In this document: positions 53,405-62,866 of the stretch, in pieces
Layout of the letters: every line of letters starts with the position of its first letter
Numbering within the stretch: the first letter of the stretch is position 1
Assembly (NCBI GenBank): GCA_943331005.2
Contig: CALQJX020000005.1
Span: 102,924 to 166,923, forward strand
DNA length: 64,000 nucleotides
Direction: 5' to 3'
Origin: Bordetella parapertussis
GTDB taxonomy: Bacteria > Bacteroidota > Bacteroidia > Chitinophagales > Chitinophagaceae
The notes under the pieces: generated by a model
Seen by the model: the letters and a program-made list of their open reading frames with translations, nothing else
The model's database searches: none
What the model was told of the DNA's origin: nothing
Made by a program: the position numbers and the translations under genes

Positions 53405-56400
53405 ATGAGAAAGATTTACATTGCCCTTTTGCTGTTATGCAGTGCAATGCTCTCCCCGAGAGCCTGGGCGCAGGTAACAACTTATTCTACACCTGGTACT
53501 TATTCCTACACGGTACCTGCAGGCTGTACAACACTTGGTGTTGATATTGCCGGTGCACAAGGTGGAGGAACATCTACAGGTTCTGTAGGTGGTAAGGGCG
53601 GAAGGGTTCAGGCAGCACTCGCTGTTACACCCGGACAGATACTAAATGTATATGTAGGTGGTGTTGGTACAGCAGGAAATGCTTCTGCAACTGTGAAAAC
53701 AGGTGGTGTAAATGGTGCTGCAGGTGGCGCACAGGGAGGTAATGGATATGGCTACGGTGGTGGCGGTGGTGGTTCCAGCGACGTAAGGGTTGCGGGTACT
53801 GCACTTGCAAACCGTGTTATAGTTGCCGGCGGTGGTGGCGGTGCAGGCTTTAACTGTGGCTCTGCTGCAGAATACGGCGGTGCGGGTGGTGGTCTCACTG
53901 GTGGTACCGGTGCTCAGTGTGGTACTGTTAGTGCTACGCTTTGTGGTTCCGGCGGTACTCAAACAGCTGGTGGTACGGGTGCTACCAGTTATGGAGCACC
54001 TGCAGGTGGTCTTGGCTTTGGTGCCAGCACTACTGCTACAACATATTGCGGCGGCGGTGGCGGCGGCTTCTATGGTGGCGGCGCAGGTCAGTATGGCGGC
54101 GGCGGCGGCGGCTCGTCATATTTCGGTGGTACAGGTGTATCCGGTGCTACTACAACTTCAGATTATCGTACAGGTGATGGTATAGCTATTCTTACTCCTC
54201 TTGTTCCAACACTGGGTGCAACGCCATCTTCATTGGCTTTCGGTGGTGTTACTGTTAGTACTCCATCAGTTGAACAGTCATTTGTACTTACAGGAAACTA
54301 TCTTAATGGTTTCCCTGGCAACGTTACTGTAACGGCTCCTGCAGGTTACGAACTTTCTATAGAAGGTACACTTTGGTTCTCTACTCTTTCTTTCCCATTC
54401 ACTACCAATACGCTTACTCCGGCTACTGTGTTTGTACGTTTTGTACCTACTGTACTTGGTGCAGCCGGTGGCAACATTGTGGTTTCAGGTGGTGGAGCAA
54501 CTTCATTAAATATTCCTGTTACAGGTACCGGTGCTAACGCATGTGCGGCTATACCTACCGCAGGTACTTCCTCTGCACTCCCAACAAGTGGTGGTGCATC
54601 TACTGTATTTACACTCAGCTTGTCTGGTACCAGCACATCTGGTAGTCTCACTTATCAGTGGCGCTCTTCACCAACAGGTCTTGCAGGTTCTTTCACTGAT
54701 ATAAGTGGTGCAACTGCTGCATCTTATGTTTTCAGTGGACTTACTGCTACTACATATTACCAGTGTAATGTTACCTGTTCTTCTTTTGGCACAGCAACAT
54801 CTACCAACACAACTATTACTTATGTAGCGCCTACCTACTGTGCACCATCTTATGGTACATCATGTGCCGGTCTTGCAATGCCAACCAGTATTGCTGCTCT
54901 TACCGGTATATCTAGTACAGCTATTACAGATCCTTCAACATCTTGTGGTCTAACTGCAGGTAACTATACCGACAGATATGCTACTATGTCTGTTACACTG
55001 GCTCCGGGTAGTACCTATACAGCATCAATAGGTGGTAACTCTTATGCAAACAACTACTCTGTTCAGATTTGGATAGACTTTAACGATAATGGCGTGTTTA
55101 CTTCTCCTGGTGAAGTTATAGGCGGTGGTCTTGTTACTTCTACTGCTACTACAGGAGCCAACAACATGACGCTTACTATCCCGTCTACTGCTAATGCAGG
55201 AACTCACAGAATGAGGATAGTAGGTAACTATTCAGGATGCTGTGGTGGTGTGCCTTACCCTGGTATACCATCATGTATTACTTCAGGTACTACATATGGT
55301 GAGACAAGGGATTATAAAGTTGTGATCAACTCTCCTTGTTCTGCTCCTCCTGCTATCACAGGAACAAACTATGTTTGTTTCCCGGGTACTACTACACTTT
55401 CAAATGCTACATCCGGAGGCACCTGGTCTTCAAGTAATACAGCAGTAGCTACCGTATCAGCTTCCGGTGTGGTTACAGGTGTTGCAGCTGGTGCATCTAC
55501 TATTACTTATACTGTACCGGGTGGTTGTATCCGTACAAGGGTAGTGGGTGTTTATGGCAAACCTACAGTGTCTTCTATAACACCTTCTGTAACTACGATC
55601 TGCGCCAATAGTGCACTCAACTTTACGGCTGGCAGCACTACAGGTTCTATAGTATCTTACAGCTGGAGTGGCCCTGCAGGATATACTGCAACAACTTCAG
55701 TAAATAATACTTCTTACACACCAACAAGTACCGCAGGCACTGGTTCTTACAGTGTTACGGTTACTTCAACTTCAGGTTGTGTCAGCAATCCGGTATCAAC
55801 TGCTTCTATTACTGTACTTCAGTCACCGGCGCCGTTTGGTGGTCCTCATGCAGTTTGTCAGGCAGCAACTACTTCACTTACCAACAGCGTTCCTGGTGGT
55901 ACTTGGGGTTCCGGCTCTACAAGTATTGCTACAGCAGGCGTTTCCAGCGGTATCATCTCAGGCGTTTCTTCAGGTCTGTCTAATATCACTTATACGCTGG
56001 CAAATGGTTGTTACTCATTCGAAGTAATGACAGTAAATCCACTTCCTGTAGTTACAGTAACACCTCCGGGTCCTACTACTATATGTAATGGTAACACTAC
56101 TTCATTCACTGCAAGTTCTCCTGATCCTACTTTTGCGCTTATCAGCCAGAATTTCAGCAGCGGCCTTAGCGGATGGACAGTAACTCAGACTCCTCCTACT
56201 CCTGCACTTCCATTGAACATATGGCAGGTAGTAACACCTGCAACTTCTGCAGATGGCGTTTCGGGCGATGGTTCAGAAATGTTGCAGGCTATGTCTGCCG
56301 GTACTCCGATCAACACTACGGTTACCTCACCATCTTTCTCAACTGTTGGTTTTGGTTCTGCTAATCTTTTGTTCAATCAATATCTGTTGTCTACAGGCCT

Positions 56401-59400
56401 TGATATAGCTGCTAAAATTGAATATTCAGTTAACGGCGGTACAAGCTGGACATCAATTATTGATCAGGTTGGCACTGTAGTTGGTACTGGTTCATGGACA
56501 ACAGCATCTCCTGAAGGTTCATTCTCACTTCCTGCAGGTGCAATAGGTCAGCCGGATGTTCGTCTCCGTTGGAATTACAACGGTACTCAGTTCTACTGGT
56601 TCCTTGATAATATCTCTGTAACCGCAATGCTTCCTCCATCTACTTATGCATGGTCAGGTGCACTTGGTCTTTCATGTACTACATGTACCAATCCTACGAT
56701 CACACCAACATCTGTTGGCGCAAACAACTATAGTGTTACTGTAACAAGCAGCGCTGGTTGTGCAACTACCAATGGTGTTATTGTGAATGTTAATCCTCTT
56801 CCTGGTGCAATTACTGGTAACCTTGCAGTTTGTGTAGGTACTACATTCACTCTTGGTAATGCAGCTACTGGTGGTACGTGGTCTAGCAGTAACCCTGCAA
56901 GGGCATCAATTGTAGCCGGCACAGGTGTTATGACCGGTCTTTCAACAGGCACTACTACTATTACATATACACTGCCTACAGGTTGTTATGCTACAGCAGT
57001 AGCTACAGTAGTAGCAGCTCCTGCTGCAATAGGTGGTACAGCTTCGGTTTGTACAGGTCTTACTACAGCACTTACACATGTTATATCTGGTGGTAACTGG
57101 GTTAGCTCAAACACCACAGTAGCTTCAATCAATTCATTCGGTGTATTGACTGGTAATGTTGCCGGTACTACTTCTGTTACTTACACACTGCCTTCGGGTT
57201 GTATAGTTTCCCGCACAGCTACAGTAAATGCAACTCCGGCTGCTATTGGTGGCACACCGGTTGTTTGTCAGGGTGCTACTACCAATCTTACAGATGCTTC
57301 TGCAGGTGGTACCTGGAGCTCTTCTGCCCCTTCAATCGCTACGATCAATGGTCTGGGTATGGTTACAGGTATCAGCGAAGGCTTTGCACTTGTATCTTAT
57401 ACTATAACTTCTACCGGTTGTCGTTCTACTACTACCGTAACTGTTAATGCGCTTCCTGCTGCTATAGGCGGTGCTACCAATGTGTGCGCAGGTGCTACAG
57501 CAGTAGTAACCAATGCAACAACGGGTGGTACCTGGAGCACAGTATCTCCATCAGTAGCTACTATCAATGCTTCAGGTTTGATCACTGGTAACAGTGCTGG
57601 TAACACAGTTGTATCTTATATTATTAGTGGCACAGGATGTGGTGTTGCATCAGTATTTACTGTTAATGCGCTTCCTTCAGCCATCGCCGGTGCTTCAGAA
57701 CTTTGTAAAGATGAAATGTCTGGTTACACTGCAACTCCTGCAGGTGGTACATGGACAACAAGTGGCGCAGCTACATTGTCAATAGATCCATCAAGCGGTA
57801 TGGCAACAGCTATAGCTGCAGGTAATGCAACTATCAGCTATACACTGCCTACCGGTTGTCGTAGCACTACAGGTGTGTTGGTAAACCCACTCCCTGTTGC
57901 TATTACTGGTACACCGGTTGTATGTTTTGGTCAGACAACCAATTTATATGACTTCACACCAGGTGGTATATGGAGTTCTGGTAACACAGCTGTTGCCAGC
58001 ATCTCTCCAATCGGTGTTGTTACAGGTGAAGGTGCAGGTATTGCACAGATCACTTACATGAATGCAACCACAGGTTGTCAGCGTACACAGGATGTAACTG
58101 TTAATCCTCTTCCTTCTTTTATCACTGGCGCTTATGATGTATGTGTAGGTAACACTACTACTCTTGGTAACGCTGATCTTGGTGGTACATGGGTAAGCAG
58201 TAACGCTTCTGTTGCTACTATCAATGCTGCTACTGGTGTTGTAAGTGGTATAGCTGCAGGTAACACTACTATCAGCTACATTCTGCCAACTGGTTGTGTA
58301 AGAACTCAGTCTTTCACAGTTAATGCACTTCCTGCAAACATCAGCGGCCCTGCAGCTGTCTGTGAAGGTCAGACTATTAACTGGACCAATACATCTATAG
58401 GTGGTACATGGTCATCAGACAACAGCGCTATCGCTTCTGTTGATGCTTCTGGTGTTATCACTGGTAATGTTGCCGGTACTACTACTATTACTTACACTTT
58501 GCCTACAGGCTGTCTCCGTACCCGCAACGTAGTAGTTAATACTACTCCGGGTGCTATATCAGGTATCGCACAGGCTTGTGTTGGTCAGACAAGTACACTC
58601 AGCACAACACCTTCAGGTGGTGCATGGACTTCAGCTTCTTCAGTTATTGCTCCGGTAAGCAGCACAGGTGTTGTTACCGGTTCAACTGCAGGTGCTACAA
58701 ATATTACTTACACAATGCCTACAGGTTGTAAGGTGAGCACTTCATTTGTTGTGAATGCACTTCCTGCTGCTATTTCAGGTGGACAGACTGTATGTGAAGG
58801 TGCTACTACAACACTCAACAGTGCTACTGCTACTTCATGGAGTTCATCAAACACAGCTGTTGCTACTGTTGATGCTTCTGGTATGGTTAGCGGTATTAGT
58901 GCAGGTAATGCAATGATCACTTGTTATACTGCTTCAGGTTGCGAACGCTCTGTATCTGTTACAGTAAATGCACTTCCTGCTGCAATTTCAGGTATTCTGA
59001 ATGTATGTGCCGGTTCTACTACATCACTCACAACCTCACCAGTTGGTGGTACATGGAGCAGCAGTGCTTCAGGTATTGCTTCTGTAAACTCTGCAGGTGT
59101 TGTTATAGGTATCGCTTCAGGTGTTACTAATATTACCTACACGCTTCCTACTACCTGTCGCTCTGTAGCTTCAGTAGTTGTAAATGCACTTCCTGCTAAC
59201 ATCACTGGTGTTACAACCGTATGTGCAGGTCAGACTGGTACTCTTTCAAATACAACAGGTGGTGGTAACTGGATCTCTGCTAACCCATCAGTTGCTTCTG
59301 TAAGCAGTGCTGGTGTTATGACAGGTGTTGCAGCTGGTTCTACGCTGGTTACTTATGCGTTACCTACAGGCTGTCAGAAATCTATAGCTGTTCAGATAAA

Positions 59401-61846
59401 TGCATTGCCTTCATCTATAGTTGGTAACACAACTATCTGTCAGGGCAATACTACACTGCTTGGTAGCGCCACCGCAGGTGGTAGCTGGAGCAGCAGTGAC
59501 ATCAGCGTTGCACCAATAGGTGCAGGTACTGGTGCAGTAACAGGTGCTAATGCAGGTTTCAGCATTATTACTTACACACTGCCTACAGGTTGTTATACTT
59601 CTACTTCAATGGTAGTAAACTCACTGCCAGATGTGATCACAGGTACAGCTACAGTTTGTGCCGGTAGCACTACTCAGCTGGAGAGCACTACAGGTGGTGG
59701 TACATGGAGCAGTTCTGCAAGCACTGCTACTGTAAACAGCACAGGTGTTGTTACAGGTGTTGCAGCAGGTACAACAGTTATAACATACTCAACCGGTAAT
59801 AACTGTAAGCGTACTACTATCGTTTCTATAAATGCACTTCCAAATATTATTTCAGGTACAGGTTCAGTTTGTCCTGGTCTTACTACCGTTCTCAGCAATG
59901 CTAATCCGGGTGGTGTTTGGACAAGCGATAACACTACTGTTGCTACAATAGGCGCATCTTCTGGTGTGGTTAGCGGTAACACAGAGGGTGCTGCAAATAT
60001 TACTTACACACTACCTACAGGTTGTATGCGTAGTCGCATTATCAATGTTCAGCCTTCAGTTGCAGCAATAACTGGTAATACTAATGTATGTACAGGTGCT
60101 ACTTCTACGCTGGCTAACATTACCATAGGGGGTGTATGGCTCAGCAGCAACACTTCAGTTGCTACCGTAGCTGCAGCAACCGGTGTAGTAACCGGCGTTA
60201 ATACAGGTGCTGCTCTTGTTACCTATGCAATGGGTACAGGTTGTATGCAGGTTGCATCAATAGTTGTAAATGAAGTTCCTGCTACTATTACAGGTGCAAC
60301 ATCTGTATGTGCAGGTTCAACTACAACACTGTCTTCTATAACAGCAGGTGGTTCATGGACCAGCAGTGATAATACCATAGCTACTATCAGTGCTTCTGGT
60401 GTAGTTACAGGTGTTGCTGCAGGTACTGCTACTTTCTCTTACACACTGGGTACCGGTTGTATGAAAACCAGATCAGTAGAAGTGAATGCGCTTCCTGTTC
60501 AGTTCAATGTAACAGGTGGTGGTAGCTATTGCGCAGGTGGAACTGGTCTTCCTGTTGGTCTCGATAGCTCTGAAACAGGTGCTACTTACTCACTCCTTGT
60601 TGGTTCAGCTCCTTCAGTCTCTTTAAGTGGTTCAGGTACTGCGCTCAACTTCGGTCTGAAAACAGCAGCTGCTATCTACACTGTTCGTGCAACAACTGCA
60701 GCAGGTTGTGTTCGTAACATGATAGGTTTTGCTTCTGTAGCGATCAATCCGCTGGTAACTCCTGTAGTGTCTATGACAACTTCAACTTCTGATACTGTTT
60801 GTGCAGGTACTTCAGTTACTTACACAGCAACAGGCAGCAACGGTGGTACTACGCCAACTTACACTTGGTCAGTAGGTTCTTCAACAGTTGGTACCGGTAC
60901 TTCTTACACATACGTTCCGGTAAATGGTGATGAAGTGAAGATCACTTTCACCAGCAATGCAACTTGTCCATCTGTAGCAAGCGTATCTGCTGCAAGAACA
61001 ATGAATGTTATTCCAAACCTTACTCCTTCTGTAAATATCACTGCAGCCGACGACACTGTTTGTCAGGGCTCACTGGCATCATTTGTTGCCGTACCTGTTA
61101 ACGGTGGTACTGCACCTGTGTATACATGGGTAGTAGGAGGTAGCATAGTAGCTGGTGTAACCGGTGCTACATACACTTACCTGCCAACAAATGGCCAGAC
61201 AGTAGTATGTAGACTCAACAGCAACTACCGTTGTCCTTCTGTAAATAACGTATCAAGCAACACTATAACAATACGTGTTAACCCACAGTATATTCCTGTA
61301 GTTAACATCACTGCTCAGCCAGGTACTGTTGTAGAGCAGGGTCAGACAGTTACATTCACAACTACAGTTACAGGTGGCGGTCCTACACCATCTTACCAGT
61401 GGTTGCTGAGGGGTGGTATCATAGGCGGTGCTACTCAGTCATCTTTCACCAGCAACGATCTGAATGACGGTGACTCTGTAACATGTGTTGTAGTTGGTAC
61501 CGGCGAATGTGGTCTGGAAACTATCAACTCTGTAGTAATGAAAGTTACTCCTTCTACAGGTGTTGCTACCACAGGTATCTCTACAGGTGATATCAGGATG
61601 ATGCCTAACCCAACCAGCGGTACATTTACAGTATCAGGTACATTGGGTACTAAACTCGATGAGCAGGTATCATTCGAGATCACAGACGTTCTGGGTCAGG
61701 TTGTTTATCGTGCAAACACTGTAGCTCGTGCAGGTGTTCTTAACGAACGCGTTCAGCTGAGCTCTTCATTGGCAAACGGTATGTACATGCTGAACATCAG
61801 CAATGGCAACGATCGCAAAGTGTTCCATTTCGTACTGAAACAGTAA
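53405..61846 (+). CDS. Giant T9SS adhesin-like protein: ALK-type glycine-rich domain, GEVED, 19 BIG2-like repeats
   Basis: A 2813-aa surface protein. Signal peptide MRKIYIALLLLCSAMLSPRAWAQ-like (1-23). Residues 24-260 match the glycine-rich PF12810 pattern found in ALK/LTK receptors (YSTPGTYSYTVPAG, LNVYVGGVG, GGGGGSSDVRV, RVIVAGGGGGAG). An Ig/ASH-like module follows, then an Ig module and a GEVED domain (about 480-640; IWIDFNDNGVFTSPGEVI). Nineteen BIG2-like repeats of about 72 aa, each with VCxGxTT, GGTWSSSNxxVATV, GVVTGVAAG and ITYTLPTGC and two Cys; 17 are contiguous. Between repeats 2 and 3 is a jelly-roll-like insert (about 900-1100). Four further Ig-like modules and a type A sorting domain (RMMPNPTSGTFTVSG) end the protein. 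Likely a long stalk adhesin. Confidence 0.92.
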   Translation: MRKIYIALLLLCSAMLSPRAWAQVTTYSTPGTYSYTVPAGCTTLGVDIAGAQGGGTSTGSVGGKGGRVQAALAVTPGQILNVYVGGVGTAGNASATVKTGGVNGAAGGAQGGNGYGYGGGGGGSSDVRVAGTALANRVIVAGGGGGAGFNCGSAAEYGGAGGGLTGGTGAQCGTVSATLCGSGGTQTAGGTGATSYGAPAGGLGFGASTTATTYCGGGGGGFYGGGAGQYGGGGGGSSYFGGTGVSGATTTSDYRTGDGIAILTPLVPTLGATPSSLAFGGVTVSTPSVEQSFVLTGNYLNGFPGNVTVTAPAGYELSIEGTLWFSTLSFPFTTNTLTPATVFVRFVPTVLGAAGGNIVVSGGGATSLNIPVTGTGANACAAIPTAGTSSALPTSGGASTVFTLSLSGTSTSGSLTYQWRSSPTGLAGSFTDISGATAASYVFSGLTATTYYQCNVTCSSFGTATSTNTTITYVAPTYCAPSYGTSCAGLAMPTSIAALTGISSTAITDPSTSCGLTAGNYTDRYATMSVTLAPGSTYTASIGGNSYANNYSVQIWIDFNDNGVFTSPGEVIGGGLVTSTATTGANNMTLTIPSTANAGTHRMRIVGNYSGCCGGVPYPGIPSCITSGTTYGETRDYKVVINSPCSAPPAITGTNYVCFPGTTTLSNATSGGTWSSSNTAVATVSASGVVTGVAAGASTITYTVPGGCIRTRVVGVYGKPTVSSITPSVTTICANSALNFTAGSTTGSIVSYSWSGPAGYTATTSVNNTSYTPTSTAGTGSYSVTVTSTSGCVSNPVSTASITVLQSPAPFGGPHAVCQAATTSLTNSVPGGTWGSGSTSIATAGVSSGIISGVSSGLSNITYTLANGCYSFEVMTVNPLPVVTVTPPGPTTICNGNTTSFTASSPDPTFALISQNFSSGLSGWTVTQTPPTPALPLNIWQVVTPATSADGVSGDGSEMLQAMSAGTPINTTVTSPSFSTVGFGSANLLFNQYLLSTGLDIAAKIEYSVNGGTSWTSIIDQVGTVVGTGSWTTASPEGSFSLPAGAIGQPDVRLRWNYNGTQFYWFLDNISVTAMLPPSTYAWSGALGLSCTTCTNPTITPTSVGANNYSVTVTSSAGCATTNGVIVNVNPLPGAITGNLAVCVGTTFTLGNAATGGTWSSSNPARASIVAGTGVMTGLSTGTTTITYTLPTGCYATAVATVVAAPAAIGGTASVCTGLTTALTHVISGGNWVSSNTTVASINSFGVLTGNVAGTTSVTYTLPSGCIVSRTATVNATPAAIGGTPVVCQGATTNLTDASAGGTWSSSAPSIATINGLGMVTGISEGFALVSYTITSTGCRSTTTVTVNALPAAIGGATNVCAGATAVVTNATTGGTWSTVSPSVATINASGLITGNSAGNTVVSYIISGTGCGVASVFTVNALPSAIAGASELCKDEMSGYTATPAGGTWTTSGAATLSIDPSSGMATAIAAGNATISYTLPTGCRSTTGVLVNPLPVAITGTPVVCFGQTTNLYDFTPGGIWSSGNTAVASISPIGVVTGEGAGIAQITYMNATTGCQRTQDVTVNPLPSFITGAYDVCVGNTTTLGNADLGGTWVSSNASVATINAATGVVSGIAAGNTTISYILPTGCVRTQSFTVNALPANISGPAAVCEGQTINWTNTSIGGTWSSDNSAIASVDASGVITGNVAGTTTITYTLPTGCLRTRNVVVNTTPGAISGIAQACVGQTSTLSTTPSGGAWTSASSVIAPVSSTGVVTGSTAGATNITYTMPTGCKVSTSFVVNALPAAISGGQTVCEGATTTLNSATATSWSSSNTAVATVDASGMVSGISAGNAMITCYTASGCERSVSVTVNALPAAISGILNVCAGSTTSLTTSPVGGTWSSSASGIASVNSAGVVIGIASGVTNITYTLPTTCRSVASVVVNALPANITGVTTVCAGQTGTLSNTTGGGNWISANPSVASVSSAGVMTGVAAGSTLVTYALPTGCQKSIAVQINALPSSIVGNTTICQGNTTLLGSATAGGSWSSSDISVAPIGAGTGAVTGANAGFSIITYTLPTGCYTSTSMVVNSLPDVITGTATVCAGSTTQLESTTGGGTWSSSASTATVNSTGVVTGVAAGTTVITYSTGNNCKRTTIVSINALPNIISGTGSVCPGLTTVLSNANPGGVWTSDNTTVATIGASSGVVSGNTEGAANITYTLPTGCMRSRIINVQPSVAAITGNTNVCTGATSTLANITIGGVWLSSNTSVATVAAATGVVTGVNTGAALVTYAMGTGCMQVASIVVNEVPATITGATSVCAGSTTTLSSITAGGSWTSSDNTIATISASGVVTGVAAGTATFSYTLGTGCMKTRSVEVNALPVQFNVTGGGSYCAGGTGLPVGLDSSETGATYSLLVGSAPSVSLSGSGTALNFGLKTAAAIYTVRATTAAGCVRNMIGFASVAINPLVTPVVSMTTSTSDTVCAGTSVTYTATGSNGGTTPTYTWSVGSSTVGTGTSYTYVPVNGDEVKITFTSNATCPSVASVSAARTMNVIPNLTPSVNITAADDTVCQGSLASFVAVPVNGGTAPVYTWVVGGSIVAGVTGATYTYLPTNGQTVVCRLNSNYRCPSVNNVSSNTITIRVNPQYIPVVNITAQPGTVVEQGQTVTFTTTVTGGGPTPSYQWLLRGGIIGGATQSSFTSNDLNDGDSVTCVVVGTGECGLETINSVVMKVTPSTGVATTGISTGDIRMMPNPTSGTFTVSGTLGTKLDEQVSFEITDVLGQVVYRANTVARAGVLNERVQLSSSLANGMYMLNISNGNDRKVFHFVLKQ
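56795..60487 (+). repeat. 17 contiguous BIG2-like coding repeats
   Basis: 3693 bases coding about 17 units of 71-73 aa (about 217 bases each). Units share the frame PLPxxIxG...VCxG...GGTWSS...ATV...GVVTG...ITYTLPTGC...VN. They have diverged: no two adjacent units are identical, unlike a recent expansion. Two further units lie earlier in the protein. Confidence 0.9.
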
Positions 61847-61868
61847 TTATTTACTGTAATATTTTACT

Positions 61869-61903
61869 CAAGAGGGCCTGTTACAAAGTAACAGGCCCTC
61901 TTG
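61869..61903 (+). terminator. Intrinsic terminator after the giant gene
   Basis: Perfect 16-bp stem CAAGAGGGCCTGTTAC with loop AAA, followed by TTTTT. Confidence 0.9.
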
Positions 61904-61990
61904 TTTTTATATTTTCTACTCACTGATCCGAATGATTTGGTACGATTTTCTCTCCATATTCATTCCTGAAGTTGCTTTAAGTAGAACACT

Positions 61991-62466
61991 ATTCCTGATA
62001 ATATTGAATGCATGTTAGAACTTGATGGGAAGGCGTTTGATATGCGTAATGACCCTTACCAGATAAATATTACAATTGAATAATTGGAATTGATGAAAGG
62101 CTGAATAAGAAACACACTGAACGAATTGGCAAACAAATACGGACCATTTATTTTCGATTCTGATGATCCCAACTTACCAGGTTATCTTGAACCTCTTTCA
62201 CGCTAATTCAATTACCTGAAAACAATCCCAGCAGCAAACAATCCCGCTGTAAGCTACGAGGCGATGTACCTGTACCCTGCTATGTTTTTTCTGAATTCAG
62301 GGGGAAAGGTCTGTCAAAGAAGTTGCCCCTTCATTCCATTCACAATATTCTGTAAGATCATCCTATTGCAGATTTGTATTATTGGCCGTTTAGTGATGAG
62401 GGCAGGATGCCGGGATAGGTAATCGCACAGGAGTTGGTATCGGATTTTCAAGGGAAATTATACTAA
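61991..62466 (+). pseudogene. Decayed paralogue of the GNAT-like gene at 38747-39223
   Basis: Aligns end to end with the intact 158-codon gene. The start is ATT instead of ATG. Early sequence codes MLELDGKAFDMRNDPYQIN against MLEVVGEAFDTRNDPDQIS. Several in-frame stops follow. Near a T6 tract at 62285-62290 the frame shifts by one base, after which EFRGKGLSKK and YWPFSDEG match PEFRKKGLAKQ and YWPFSDEG. The distance from the inner Met to YWPFSDEG is 368 bases here and 369 in the intact gene, and the tail is the same 84 bases to a stop. So decay was by substitutions with a net loss of one base. It cannot encode the protein. Confidence 0.9.
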
Positions 62467-62866
62467 CGTTATCTGTTACTTTTCTGGCAAACAGTTATTG
62501 TGTTAAAGATTTCAGCGTAAGTGTAGATGTATTTTATGCTGATCAGTCATCACGTTTTTGTGAGGAATGTTCATTTCCATCATCGAAACGTATAATGCAG
62601 ATGAAGTGTTTTTGCAGTATGAATATTAATAATGCAATGTTTGTTATTTATAAAGTAAAAAATATTATAACTCTCAATTTATTTATTGTCAATATAATAT
62701 CTATATAAATTAATTGTTTGTGTCTATTTTTCTATAAATAAGTTACCATACTTTATATTTATAGGCAAGTATTTATAAGGATAAATCAGTTTGCTGCTCG
62801 GTCTAGCCAAAGGACCGCGTGGTAAGCTTGTTATTATTATATTTTATTTAGAAAATACAGAAACGT
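62467..62866. other. 400-base AT-rich intergenic region
   Basis: Between the pseudogene and the truncated repeat-protein gene. Very AT-rich, especially 62620-62780. A short GC-richer patch (62790-62830) includes AAAGGACCGCGTGG. No exact TAnnTTTG, tRNA or reading frame was recognised. Confidence 0.5.

Noticed and set aside
56795..60487. Regular 217-base periodicity as a possible CRISPR or satellite array
   Set aside because: The repeats are all in one open reading frame, code for Ig-like units and are diverged; there are no short identical repeats with unique spacers.
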